Numbered from the stretch's first letter, positions 21,500 to 32,285 are shown. The stretch is DNA of 64,000 nt from Odontocerum albicorne (GCA_949825065.1 OX463846.1:3181366-3245365); one strand, 5' to 3'. The notes: generated by a model from the sequence alone, not told the origin. Translations and numbers: made by a program.

Positions 21500-23270
21500 A
21501 AAATCTCAAATATTTATCAACAATAAATTATAATGTATATTAATAAACTATTAACAACCAAATATAACACCACAATACATTCATTAATGTTAAATTTTGG
21601 TTATTATATAAGATATTAGGTTCCGTTTCTTCATCTTTATTCTTTGTTGTTTGTAAACAATTAGAAGAACTTGAAATATAACATGCGAGTATTTGATTTC
21701 CTAACAAAAAATCATACGTTTATAAACATAAATTAATCTAACAACGCGCTTGATATAAATTTTAAAACTTATTTTTATTACATTTTTTATTAAAGCTTTG
21801 TGACTGAGAAAAATGGTTGGTATTTAGCAATTAATACAATTTCAAAAAAATCTGCAATTAATTTGTAAAACCAAATTCATAAAATTATTCTTAAAAAATG
21901 CGCATAGAAGTTTCCCTTAACAAAGCAAATATTATTTTAAACTAAAGTATATCAGATGTTTTTACTTTTTGTTATTTTAATAATGTAATAAAAGAAACTT
22001 CCCTGAAATATTTTTTTCAGGATCGATGTTACAAATATTAGTAATTTAATAAAATAACCATCACAAGTGATCTGAGACCGCTTCAGCGTGCAGTTTAATT
22101 TTTTTATGTGGCTGATTATGCTCGAATTTCCATAGATCTTCAAAATATCTACTGGACGTTTGAACTTAGGGGTTTGAACTTGGATGTAGTTGCCACTCAA
22201 ATCTATGCCAAGTGAAATGAAAAATTGATTAACATGTTCCTTTTAGAGTGTGTGTATCCTTTTTCATTGAATAAATAAATATCAGAAAAATTAACAGCTT
22301 GCAAGAAATGGAAAACAAATGTACACCAAACTAAATATTTTTAATGTACATTTCTAGAAAAGTGGCAGGAAAGTTAAGAGCAAGAATGCAACAGATCGTA
22401 CATTATGAAAGCTGAAATAAATCCTACAGGATGAAAAAAACAACTATACGTGTTGTAAAAGGTGTCCTTCAATTACGTAACACGATAAAACTTTTACATT
22501 GTGAAGCTTTTTAGAAGTCAATGTCCTATAACAATGCTCTTCAACCTGGGCGGTGGCGTCCATAAGTGGATGTTTTAAGCTTTCAGGTGGTGACAGTATA
22601 ATGCCATCTTGTATTGAAGACATCCAGAATATACAAAATCTAATTTGTGAGAAACCATTAGAAAAAACACCTTTGTTAGTTACTCTATCAACACACATTT
22701 TTTTAAACAAAAGTAGTGTTTATGACATGGCAACATTTGACAATTTCGCATATTTTTAGCGCATGCGTATTCAAAATTTTCAATCTCATTTTAAAAAGTA
22801 TGTCGTGCCTCGATCTTGGTAAATATGTTGAGTTATTCTACCAGATTTGATTTGTATAATGTGTGATTTGTAGTTACGGTCAATACTTGTGGCATCTTGA
22901 AATAAAATAAACAGAGCTAATCGAATTTCAATATTGGTGGATACCAAATACTAAAAATTGTTTACGTTTTATTGAAATATGTGAGAAAATATTTATTTGA
23001 TTTACTATTATTTTTACCCACTTCATATCTAATAGTTGAGCTTTCAGTTTAGAGAAACATATTGTTACATAACAAAGAAGCTGCCTGAAAAATTCTGAAA
23101 GAGTTAACCATTTTATAATACTTATGAAAAATCAAACCAGTTATTTAACATTTAGTTTCTAAGCCTCGAACGCAATGATCCCCTTGAATTAAAGTTTATC
23201 TCAATTGGTTTTATTATTTTATGTAGGGTGTGTAACTTCAGTCAATTTTAATATTAGTGGGTGGAAGAAA
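21500..23270. other. Long stretch without supported gene
   Basis: AT-rich. Small ORFs at 21952-22200 and 22444-22759 have no convincing domain; the last 11 residues of the 22444-22710 minus ORF faintly recall transposase C-termini. No repeat boundary was found. Confidence 0.4.
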
Positions 23271-23279
23271 ATTTTCAAA

Positions 23280-23510
23280 TCAATCAATGGCACTACAGCC
23301 CATTGTGGGCCCTGGCCTCCTCCAGCAGTCGTCGCCAAACCGGCTTCTTTTGCTTTTGGTTTCATAATCGTGTGGTTTTAGATAGACAGGCGATTAACCT
23401 ATCGTATCCTAGGCTCCTGGTGGGGCTGCCATCTTAAGGCCTGAGACCCTGCCCTGGTTTTCCTTCCCTTAGCTGGTGGTGTCTGGTTTTTAGGCGCCAG
23501 AGACTCGCCT
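23280..23510 (-). repeat. Probable retroelement UTR-like repeat
   Basis: A locally GC-rich block starts 'atcaatggcactacagccca' and runs through 'ggccctggcctcctccagca'. That wording is common in insect LINE/SINE untranslated regions read in reverse. A weakly similar block lies at about 42415-42500. No ORF is present. Confidence 0.35.
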
Positions 23511-23517
23511 TTCATTC

Positions 23518-23747
23518 TTCCGCTATCTGCTATGATCCACATAGTGTGACCACATTGCCCAGGGTTCAGTTTGTCAGTAGGGTCACAGTGACTTACACTA
23601 TGCTTGAAGGTGTAAGTCTATAAAATGCTGTGGAACGCCTAGTTGCATACTATCAGCAACACTACTGGCTAGTCCGATTTGTTAGCGTCCCCGTCGCAAA
23701 CCCTGGGCAATGTGGTCACACTATGTGGACCATAGCAGATAGCGGAA
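23518..23747. repeat. Near-perfect 49-bp inverted repeat (132-bp loop)
   Basis: Arms are 23518-23566 and 23699-23747. By hand comparison 48 of 49 positions are complementary. The arms contain 'gtgaccacattgcccagggt' and its complement. A transcript would fold into a long hairpin. The loop has no ORF. Confidence 0.85.
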
Positions 23748-23760
23748 GGAAGAAAATTTT

Positions 23761-24368
23761 ACCCTAGCGAAAATTACAAAAGGGGATGCTAAGTATTAAA
23801 AGGTAAGGAACATTGGCCATAAGTAAAGTAAGCTGTGAATGTAAAGGTTACAGATTTTTTTAATACTTGTAGATAAGCTTAATTTCCTTCACGAGAAAAT
23901 CAATTTGTTTGTTTTTTTTTCACATTTATAAAGGTGAAATAAAATATTGAGAAAGTGTAAATTTTGAGTAATCTGCTTATTATTTTTATAAGATTTTTTA
24001 AATTTTAATCTTCTTATCAAAAAATATACGATATCAGTAATTCGATTGTTTGACTTAAATCTTAATTTAAATGTTGCATGATTGAATTTTTAAATCGACA
24101 AATCTGAGAAATTTCACGACTTTACAAAATAATGACACTTATGAAACCCTGATTCGACTTACTTTTAAATGAAATCATTGGCTTCATGTTTATTTTTAAT
24201 GTGTTTTTGAAATATACCTTTTTTTCTTTTAATATGATTAAAAATATAAAATTATTACAAATGAATATGTTATCAAAATGTTTGAGTACCCCTAAGAATC
24301 GTTATAGAATGGCGATAGAGAAAAATTTCCTGGACATATAGTAGTTAGGTCATTTGAAAGAAAACAAG
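23761..24368. other. AT-rich stretch, no gene seen
   Basis: No ORF or repeat recognised. Confidence 0.4.
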
Positions 24369-24372
24369 TTAA

Positions 24373-24706
24373 CACGTCCAATGCTAACAACGCGCCTAGT
24401 GCGTTCTTCTTGGCAACCGTCGGGTGCTAACAACGCGCCTGACGCGTTTTCATATGCAAACCAAATATACTATTACCGCTCCTAGTGCGTTGAAATTGTA
24501 TACACATACTCAATTCCTAGCGTAGCCACGTATTACTGTTTAGTTTATTAGTATTAGCATACACAAATATTCACCAGTGTTCAAATATACTTCGAGCGGA
24601 ACGTGCGTACGTCAAGTGATTTCAAGTCAAGTGATTTTTTTTTTAATTTTTAATAATTAGTCAGCCACACGTGAATTATCTTAATAATTTGATCGCATTG
24701 AATGTG
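24373..24706. mobile_element. Short piggyBac-like TTAA MITE (334 bp)
   Basis: Flanked by TTAA (24369-24372 and 24707-24710). Ends 'cacgtccaatgc' and 'gcattgaatgtg' form a 12-bp inverted repeat with two mismatches. Near the left end 'gctaacaacgcgcct' occurs twice, with CG-rich mini-palindromes, a subterminal repeat pattern like that at 3715. It is non-coding. Confidence 0.7.
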
Positions 24707-24710
24707 TTAA

Positions 24711-25264
24711 GGGGTAAAATAAACAAAATTGACTCTTTCAGAAGAATTGTGGTTATAGAGGACATGAACGAAGTGTGTCATGCAAGGAAAGTATTGCGTT
24801 ATGTCCTCTCTGTGTGATATTATGCACAAGTACGCACTTTTTGTGCACTTTAACGCATTATTTAAATCTGGTTTTATTTTCAAGAGTTACAAATGTTATA
24901 TATTAAAACCGGTGAAAAAGGCTTATTTGTATAATATTGATCCACTTTTAATAAGGCTAAATAATTGTAATAAATAGTACTTTCATTGTATAAAACCCAA
25001 CCTAGCATAGTGTTGCCATGTGGCGGTTTCTCCCAATCAACTAGTAATATACGTGTATTAATGGGGGTATAAGTGAAAACTAGACAAGAACTCTTTGTTT
25101 TTTCCCAACAGAAATCGAAACGATAACCTTCAGTTTAGAAGACATATGGCATAGCAATTCATAATAAATCTGGAGGTAATTTTTGTAAGAAAAAGTCAGA
25201 TAGTATATATTTAAAAAAACATGAATTTAATAGTTGTTAAACTTTAATATTTTTTATGCTATAT
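24711..25264. other. AT-rich stretch, no gene seen
   Basis: Only chance ORFs (65 codons at 24780). Confidence 0.4.
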
Positions 25265-25405
25265 ATATGTCCTCAGTGAAATACAGGCAAAAGCCTAGTT
25301 TACTGGGGTCACGACAAATGAAAGGCAACACACCTAGATCTTTTAAAATTATGTGTCCAAATTAAATTACAGGTTGTTTTTTCCCGTGTCGTTTCTTGTC
25401 ATGTG
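25265..25405 (+). repeat. Inverted repeat flanking a LINE fragment, left arm
   Basis: Matches 26785-26912 in reverse. Shared blocks include 'ggcaaaagcc.agtttactgg', 'aatgaaaggcaac', 'tgtgtccaaattaaat' and 'ttgttttttc'. Roughly 85% similar by eye. Family unknown. Confidence 0.65.
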
Positions 25406-25444
25406 TAAAAATAAATAAATAAAATAAAAATTATACACGTTCCA

Positions 25445-25819
25445 GCGTTATTGTGTACATAATACCATGAACCAATTGGTCAATTGGCTTTTAAGAAGAT
25501 TCATGTTAAATTACCCACTAAACCTTGGTTAAACGCAATAAACCTGTCCAAACGAATTGTGTTTGGCATATGCAGGGTAGTAATAGGCCGTTGTCTGATA
25601 GGAAACCAGTTTTATGAAATCCAGTTGAAAGAAAACCCTAAATGCACATGGGAAAACACCCTCGACTACGTTTTTTTAGTATCCTCAACGAACCACATAG
25701 AATATGCACTCAATTATAAATGCCCCCCATCCATTCAACATGCCCCACTAGCGATTTTATTTTCTATTAATTATAGTCACAAATCTGAATTTAATGTCGA
25801 AAACTCCTTAAATATTTAA
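25445..25819 (+). pseudogene. LINE C-terminal (RNase H / zinc-knuckle region) fragment
   Basis: An open fragment reads KPWLNAINLSKRIVFGICRVVIGRCLIGNQFYEIQL, then KENPKCTWENTLDYVFLVSS, then LAILFSINY. Its layout matches the tail of I/R1-type non-LTR elements and related RNase H-bearing LINEs: an SRR-x-x-x-x-x-RLR-x-GHC block, a metal-binding C-x-C-(G/E) block and a DH-x-(F/L)-x-C block. The metal-binding Cys and the DHVFF Cys appear substituted here (CTWEN; LDYVFLVSS), so the fragment is probably decayed although its frame is open. No initiating ATG is expected. Confidence 0.6.
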
Positions 25820-25983
25820 TAGTATAGCAATTTCTTACATGTCCTAAAAGTGCTTCCTTCCCTTAAAATTGTCCAAATCATACTCTTTAAAGTATGGAAT
25901 GTATAATAAACTAAAAATAATAATATTATTTCAGTACAAAAAATCAATGTTAAGTATTATTTTTTCCTAATATTTTACGTTTT

Positions 25984-26082
25984 GTCGCCACCAGAAATTG
26001 AATCTGAAAGAAATGTTGCCACCAGTAATTGAACCTGAAAAAAATGTCGCCACCAGTAATTGAACCTGAAAGAAACGATTCA
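25984..26082 (+). repeat. Short tandem repeat, ~32-bp unit x 3
   Basis: Three units contain 'gccaccag.aattgaa.ctga' with one to three differences each. Located 160 bp after the LINE fragment, so it may be part of its 3' UTR. Confidence 0.75.
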
Positions 26083-26784
26083 AGCACTTGGCTTTGGACT
26101 CATATTTCAAGGATACACACAAAAAAAACATTTGTTTGAAGAAAGAACATCTTCACTTTAATTACATTTGAACAACATTTGTTTTTCAATATTTTTATCA
26201 CGTTATGACAAAGACAACAAAAAACGATAATATATTTTGAACGGTAAGTACATTAGATAGATAACTCAAAAGGATATCCTCTTTCTAAGAAATCTGACAA
26301 AAGGTGTTTTGTTAAAAAATAGTGTTGAAATCCTTCTGAATTTTATTTTTCAGGGTCACTCCGACCCCAAGAAAACCCTGAAGGATAGAGTCTGAAGCCT
26401 GAAAATAAATTGACGGTCCGTATTTTAAGTTACCTTATACAAGGGGTGGGATGATATTACGGTTGATTTTGTGTGAGACGTATGTTAAAGGATCTAATTA
26501 ATTCGTTTTGAAAGGAATAAAATTGATTTCATTTATTATATTCGTATTGATATTTAAGATCTCAATTCTAATTAAAAAAGGGATGGAAGCAATATGAAGG
26601 TAATATAGCTACACTGATATATGAATAAAGGTCAATACTCTGAAATATATTTGTTTGTTTTACTTTTTGTTATAATTGATTTATATTTTCCAGTTTTACA
26701 AATAAAATACAAAAAGAAGTGCCTTTTGATTCATTAGATAATTTTAAATCAGAAAAGTTTCTTTTCACGAGAAATATACATATT
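26083..26784. other. AT-rich stretch between inverted arms
   Basis: No gene or repeat recognised. Confidence 0.4.
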
Positions 26785-26912
26785 TTGTGAAAAAACAACA
26801 AGTTATTTAATTTGGACACACAATTTTAATAGACCTGGGTTTGTTGCCTTTCATTTTTCGTGTCCCCAGTAAACTTGGCTTTTGCCTCTACCTCACTGAT
26901 ACATCACCCGAT
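26785..26912 (-). repeat. Inverted repeat flanking a LINE fragment, right arm
   Basis: Reverse-complement partner of 25265-25405. Confidence 0.65.
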
Positions 26913-27679
26913 ATCAAACTCCTCACACTTCATCAGTCCAGACAAACCGAAATCATTCACTCCACAATATACCGCACATAATCATAAAAATAAAAAAAAC
27001 AAAAATATAATTATAAAACAATAAAAAAAACACCACACTCAAGAGCTTACACAAACCTTTTCCACAAGTCATTCCTCTTGCAAGGCCAATTACTTAAACT
27101 CCTGTCGCAATAACAACCACACTCCGATAGACTGCCTTAATTGTTTTCCTCCCTTTGGCTTTATTGAATTCGGCCCCCCATTGTATGTCATAGTGATATA
27201 ATAGAACTTATGATTATCTTCTAAGATTATTTTTGCTTGGCTGAAAAAATACTCGCTGAAATATAATAGATAAAATCCTGCTTTTACAAGCAATTTATAT
27301 TGAAAGATATTCAACTGCGAATTGTAACAATAAACAGTCAATGGAGCACGTAAAGACATTATTAAACTAATAAATTTTAAGATATGTTTAAATGTTGATT
27401 CATAATAGCGTATTTGTGCCAAAATTGCTGTCTGGGAGTGAAACGTGAACATGGAAAATGAATGAAAAGAGCAGAGTACATACAGTGAGAAGAATATGTA
27501 TGAATGCAATATAAAAGTGATGTATCGATGTATAAATGAATAAAATGTATAATTAATACACATAACTGTAAGTTTTTAATTGATGTGTTCAATCGGATAA
27601 AGAAGAAATACAAATGCATATTTTACGAACAGTACAGAAAATACGAGAAGTTTGGGAGGCCTAGGAAAACGTAGTATGA
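26913..27679. other. Mostly unassigned; possible LINE remnant at about 27410-27520
   Basis: Plus-strand 27425-27510 reads LLSGSET.TWKMNEKSRVHTVRRI, similar to the YGSETWTL block of LINE tails, but it is too short for a firm call. The minus ORF 27090-27563 is Phe/Tyr/Ile-rich because of composition and has no recognised domain. Confidence 0.3.
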
Positions 27680-28260
27680 CTATGAAATCCGAAAATCTAC
27701 CCGTTCATGTGATGTGTATTCAATACACATGTAAAAATGAGCGATTTAAAATCAGAAAAATAAGAATATTCATAGCCAATCGCTTAAGTCAAAAGTGATA
27801 ATAATTGAAATTTAATTGCTGAAAACATGAAAAAAAAAAACATCGGACGACGTTCACAAAACGGGCGAAGTGACCACCTCAAACGAAAGCCGGCTGGCTA
27901 CTATGCGAGAGAAGCGAGCGAACTGAGATTCTATTTTTTTCGTTCCCATATACCGAAGTAGAGTGAGAGTGAGACGTGAATTGCATCGCTTCCTCACCCA
28001 TAGCGGTTTTTTAGAATGAATATACCTACGTCACACTCTGACACACGTTTGATTGTATTGGTGAATTTATTCCCGATTTTCACAAAATATCTCTAATATC
28101 TATACGTGCTAATTATTATTTATATAATTTTTTCATTCAATGCGTAAATGTATTACGGACGAATACCTAAAATCTGAACTCAGTATTTATTATATTTATA
28201 AAGATATTCAAGTTTTTAGAAGCAATGTGTACTAGTTACACATCACAGGACAGGAAGGAT
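27680..28260 (+). mobile_element. TTAA MITE family E, eroded copy
   Basis: Matches 34981-35570 in reverse over most of its length: 'tacacatgtaaaaatgagc', 'acaaaacgggcga', 'aagcgagcgaactgagattc' and 'ggaatacatttacgcattga'-type blocks. The right TTAA is mutated ('tcaa') and the left end is blurred. It shares architecture with family A copies (an '..cggaacgggcg' block, then a CG-rich core, then 'aatgcgtaaat'). Confidence 0.6.
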
Positions 28261-28270
28261 CAATGAAGTA

Positions 28271-29558
28271 TTAGGTCCTTACATATGAAATTGGCGTTTT
28301 GCCGTACTGGCAACTTTGATCTCAAATATCTTCTCTTTAGTTAGGAATTCCAAATTCAAATTTATACAGCTATTTACTCAAGTATTTGTGTTTCGAAAAT
28401 TATAATTCATTTGTTTTTTCCTCAATTGTTTTTTTTTTTTTTGCGTCACTCAGTTTACAAAATGGAAAACTTGAAATATCGTGTTATTTACGAGTACGAG
28501 TTCCACCGTGGCACCAGTGCTGCAGAAACGGCTCGAAGGATTAATGATGTGTATGGCGACGGTGCCGCAAAAGAAAACACAGTACGTTTTTGGTTCCAAC
28601 GTTTTCGTTCTGGAAATTTCGACCTGCAGAACAAGCCCCGTGGACGGCCGGAGACCAAAGTTGATAATGAAGAATTGAAGGCTATTGTGGAAGCGGATCC
28701 ATCGCAAACCACGTCCGAGTTAGCTGCAGGCTGCGGTGTTAGTGATAAAACTGTTTTAATCCACTTGAAGCAAATTGGGAAGGTGAAAAAGCTTGAAAGG
28801 TGGGTACCTCACGAATTGAGTGAAGCAAATCAACAAACGCGCGTTGACTGCTGCGTTGCATTACTCAACCGGCACAATAATGAAGGGATTTTGAATCGAA
28901 TCATTACCTGTGATGAAAAGTGGATCCTGTATGATAATCGGAAGCGCTCATCGCAATGGCTGAACCCTGCCGAACCAGCCAAACCATGCCCCAAGCGAAA
29001 ATTGACTCCAAAAAAGTTACTTGTGAGCGTTTGGTGGACTAGTGCTGGTGTCGTTCACTACAGCTTTCTTAAATCTGGCCAGACGATTACGGCAGATGTC
29101 TATTGTCAGCAACTGCAAACCATGATGGAAAAGCTAGCTGCTAAACAACCGAGGCTGGTTAATCGCTCTAGGCCACTGCTGCTTCATGATAACGCTAGAC
29201 CACACACTGCACAACAGACGGCTACCAAATTAGAAGAGCTTCAATTGGAATGTCTAAGACATCCACCGTACTCTCCGGACCTTGCCCCAACAGATTACTA
29301 TTTTTTTCGAAATTTGGATAACTTCTTGCAAGGGAAAAAATTCAACTCCGATGGGGCAGTCCAAACCGACTTCAAAAATTTTATTGATTTCCGTCCGAAT
29401 GGTTTTTTTAGTAAAGGGATCGATGAACTACCTATGAGATGGCAAAAGTGCATAGATAGCAATGGTACATACTTTGATTAAATAAATATATTATATTAAA
29501 AAAAATCAACTTAATGTTCCTCCCAAACAAAACGCCAATTTCATATGTAAGGACCTAA
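28271..29558 (+). mobile_element. Complete mariner element with perfect 31-bp TIRs
   Basis: The ends 28271-28301 and 29528-29558 are perfect 31-bp inverted repeats starting 'ttaggtccttacatatgaaa'. The element is flanked by TA (28269-28270, 29559-29560), the standard mariner target duplication. It is 1288 bp long, a normal size for the family, and holds one uninterrupted transposase gene. Of all elements in the window this is the only one with intact ends, intact gene and intact target duplication, so it is probably the youngest. Confidence 0.95.
28462..29481 (+). CDS. Mariner transposase, full length (DD34D)
   Basis: A 339-aa transposase that excises and inserts the flanking element at TA sites by cut and paste. 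The ATG at 28462 is chosen because MENLKYRVIYEYEFHRGTSA matches the family N-terminus; the longer open frame upstream reads through A/T-rich UTR from a TTG. Residues 1-110 form the paired helix-turn-helix DNA-binding domain with the GRP linker near 61-63. WVPHEL, the mariner signature, is at 114-119. Catalytic Asp residues are D151 (CDEKW), D243 (LLHDNARPHT) and D278 (LAPTDYYFF), with 34 residues between the last two. The protein ends in SNGTYFD. Its closest type by motif is the cecropia/Hsmar1-like mariner group (YDNRKRSSQWL, HYSFL). No stop or frameshift is seen. Confidence 0.95.
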   Translation: MENLKYRVIYEYEFHRGTSAAETARRINDVYGDGAAKENTVRFWFQRFRSGNFDLQNKPRGRPETKVDNEELKAIVEADPSQTTSELAAGCGVSDKTVLIHLKQIGKVKKLERWVPHELSEANQQTRVDCCVALLNRHNNEGILNRIITCDEKWILYDNRKRSSQWLNPAEPAKPCPKRKLTPKKLLVSVWWTSAGVVHYSFLKSGQTITADVYCQQLQTMMEKLAAKQPRLVNRSRPLLLHDNARPHTAQQTATKLEELQLECLRHPPYSPDLAPTDYYFFRNLDNFLQGKKFNSDGAVQTDFKNFIDFRPNGFFSKGIDELPMRWQKCIDSNGTYFD

Positions 29559-29560
29559 TA

Positions 29561-30248
29561 TAATGTTTACACTTCCAACATAAAGAGTCCACAAACTCTG
29601 TCTACCCCATTCAATCGGCCTTTTACTGTATACATTTTATCGGTGTCTGAAACATCTTTATGGCTTTAGAATAAATCTTATTTGGACGTGTTTTTAAAAA
29701 TAAGAACTACCTCAAGTCACTTGACGGATTTTCTCTGTCTCACTTGACAAATTTTCGATTTGTTCCGAATATTAGAGTGGGTAGATGGGTTATAGCTTCT
29801 AATCAACTATATTAATCAATCAATCAGAAACGTCCTTTAAATTCCAGGAGCCTTGAAATAATACTTTATATTGGATATAAATTATATAAAGTAAATTGTT
29901 ATTGAAACGTTTTTGACATTTATAATTTTTTAATGGAATTCACAAAACTATTGTATGTTGATGAATTCGTTAATATCAAACGAAATAAATAATTTAACGT
30001 AACTTGTAAATTATAACTCGTTGAGTTAATTGACGGCGTGACTTCAGTTGTTGTTTTCTTTTTGTTATCGTTATGTTTTTTTTTGCGTATTGAGAGAATG
30101 AAATATATGAATATACGAGTACATATTTTTTTCAAAGTTATAATTTTTTGCATCACACGACACTATGCTTCTTGAGTCGTGGCCTGTCGTGCGCCAGTAT
30201 TATATGTGTGGCAGAAAGTATATATTTTTTCCAATAGGTAGTTAGTAA
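29561..30248. other. AT-rich stretch, no gene seen
   Basis: No motif recognised. Confidence 0.4.
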
Positions 30249-30535
30249 TTTCTAGTCAGTGATATAACGTGTTTCATTCTTGATTAATTGATGATATTTT
30301 CAATTACGTGAAAAGGAATGTTCGGGTGATTGTCCATCTTTGTAGCGTTTGTGGGCGTATGCTTATGTATGTGTTCATGGATTTTGTGGGGGTGGAAGTT
30401 CATTTGAATGTCTTTTGCGACCACGTAACTTGCTTTATTTACTTTTGTCTAATTTGTTAGAAGATATTGCAGCATGGCAATAAGCCCGATACATTGTATT
30501 TGCAATAAAAATGTTTATTTAAAAAATAAATAATA
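30249..30535 (+). mobile_element. LINE family C 3' UTR, solo fragment
   Basis: Shares the family C tail: 'gttcgggtgattgtcc', 'gtgttcatggattttgtggg', 'gcgaccacgtaacttgc', then 'gaagatattgcagcatggca' and a 'tgcaataaaaatg' end with A/T-rich tail. The coding part is absent, so this is a severely 5'-truncated insertion. Confidence 0.7.
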
Positions 30536-30812
30536 TGAATATAAATAATTTATTTTTGTACGAGTCATCTTAATGTTCTTACTTTTTGTAACACGTTAAT
30601 TTTGTTATGTTGTTTGTAGTTAAGGCATTAACGTTGTGGCGGTTTAAAGACATTGTAATTTATTTTTATCAAACACTGTTTAACTTATTTGTATCAAACA
30701 AACAACTTTTCAGTGCTGACTGTGATAATTTCTATATAGAAAAGACAGGAAGATCTTTTGAAAACTTTTATTTAATGGGAAAGGCAAAATCGGAATACTT
30801 AGCAACAGTGGT

Positions 30813-31157
30813 GTGTATAAACTTTTATGTGCTAACTATGATAATTTCTATATAGGAAAAACAGAAAGATCCTTGGAAAAGAGATTTCGTGAACACCAAT
30901 CCGCCTTAACAAATCCTCTTATTTATTCTGAAATAGCTTATCATTGCCATCGTGAAAACCATACTTTTTCTATCGATGATGCCAAATTCTTACATGTCAG
31001 TAGTAACGGAAATAAATTGGAGAGATTAAAGGCCCTAGAAATTTCTAAGTCGGTACATCGATCCGAACATCTGGTGAACAGTTATGCCCCAAAAATCTCT
31101 TCGCTGTTGGCCGAAATCGTCCCATGCCTCTCTCACCCATCAACCCCCAACAGTTGA
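30813..31157 (+). pseudogene. Penelope-like GIY-YIG endonuclease domain, C-terminal fragment
   Basis: An open 114-codon stretch. VYKLLCANYDNFYIGKTERS carries the (Y)-YIG core, followed by LEKRFREH with the conserved Arg and His region, then HRENHTFSIDDAKFL and LEISKSVHRSEHLV. In Penelope-like elements this domain nicks DNA during insertion and sits after the reverse transcriptase. Here the reverse transcriptase is missing, so the fragment is not a functional gene, and the N-terminal codon in this frame is not a real start. Confidence 0.75.
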
Positions 31158-31202
31158 AGCGTGTATATCGGTACCAGTTTGAACATAATTTAGTCTTGTT
31201 TG

Positions 31203-31256
31203 TGCTCCCCTGAAGATGAGGTGTGCACCTTGAAACCGGTAGGATTATACCGTTAC
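31203..31256 (+). other. Hammerhead-like conserved structured motif in Penelope 3' region
   Basis: CTGAAGA (31210-31216) fits the hammerhead core CUGANGA. It is followed by a short helix AGGTG/CACCT (31219-31223, 31226-31230), then GAAA (31232-31235), then a second helix CGGTA/TACCG (31237-31241, 31248-31252). The motif is partly conserved at about 41950-41985 and, reversed, near 1860-1890. Hammerhead ribozymes are documented in Penelope-like elements. A stem I partner is not evident and helix II is offset by one base, so this is a candidate only. Confidence 0.25.
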
Positions 31257-31304
31257 AAAAAAAAAGTGGAATAAACAGTGTTTGTTAAAAATAAATTACT
31301 ACGT

Positions 31305-32285
31305 TTATTTTGTATTTATGCGTACTCCCAATTCTAATTTGAATTTTATCATAAAATACCATATATTTTTCGTAGCAAATAAATAGTTTTATTGATTATG
31401 ACTATTTATGCGCCTTTGAGGAAATTATGCTCTCAAAACGGCGCTATTTAATTGTCCTTATATTATTATTATGACTGTCTCATTAAAATGACAGGCAGTT
31501 AATGGAATAACAAGCTTATATCCTCTGATACAAGTTTTCAATTTAAAAGTTGCATAGAAAATGCAAAAAAAACAGACGTTTTTGTATGTGGTCAATGAAC
31601 CGAATTTTACCAGTTGTACGAACTCACATTTACACCCTTCTCATCAAAAGAGTTTTGATAAAAAAAGTATATAGGTACTAATTGACCAATTTCAGGACAC
31701 TTGTTTTCTTCAGGAAAACTGAAACAAATGTCGGACGCGCCCATCCCATTTGTGATTTCAGCGTTATTTTATTATGAAATTGTTTTATTTATATTGTATT
31801 TAGTGTACTTAAAGAACTTGATAAGATATAAGATTATAAAAAAGCCTGCTCCTTTCAAATATCACAGGCACTTTTTGGTGTAGTTTTCGGGGGCAAAAGA
31901 ATACTTATGGCTTTGGTTATATACTCGTATATTCTTTCAAAAAATAAAAAAAGTCAATGAGCTCCCATTGTCTAATTTCAGTGTGCAACTGCCGTATTGA
32001 ATAAATCTGGATTCATGAATTTATTCAAAATATAAATGAATGAATAAAAATAAAAGATATATCAGTTTTTGACAAATGTACCAAAAAAATAAGGTCTTGC
32101 AATTTATAACTAATAAAACACTTATACCCAGAATAAAAAATACAGAACTAAGAAGAACGCGTTAAACTAAAGACGTAATATAAGGAAGGCAGAAAAGGTG
32201 GTTTTGGCCGGATCGCGTTTAAGGGATGGATGATACCCAAATTCTCCCTTTATTTTCTCATGGTAATACCATAGAAATCTGGAAA
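31305..32285. other. AT-rich stretch, no gene seen
   Basis: Only small chance ORFs. Confidence 0.4.

Larger units (their letters stand above)
30606..31300 (+). mobile_element. Penelope-like element, short copy with target duplication
   Basis: It starts with the terminal motif ('gttaaggcattaacgttgtg'), contains a partly open GIY-YIG coding end, and finishes with 'gtggaataaacagtgtttg' and an A/T tail. Similar 13-bp flanks, 'acgttaattttgt' at about 30594 and 'acgtttattttgt' at 31301, fit a target-site duplication. Most of the reverse transcriptase is missing, so the copy is internally deleted. It includes a partial duplication of the GIY-YIG start (30716-30770 and 30830-30885). Confidence 0.7.

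Noticed and set aside
22444..22759. Opposed ORFs as a transposase C-terminus
   Set aside because: Only a faint similarity in the last residues (EGHLLQHV); no catalytic motif and no terminal repeat found.
27090..27619. 157-codon minus ORF as a host gene
   Set aside because: Composition-driven Phe/Tyr/Ile-rich sequence, no domain, no start context, and a LINE-like remnant on the opposite strand.
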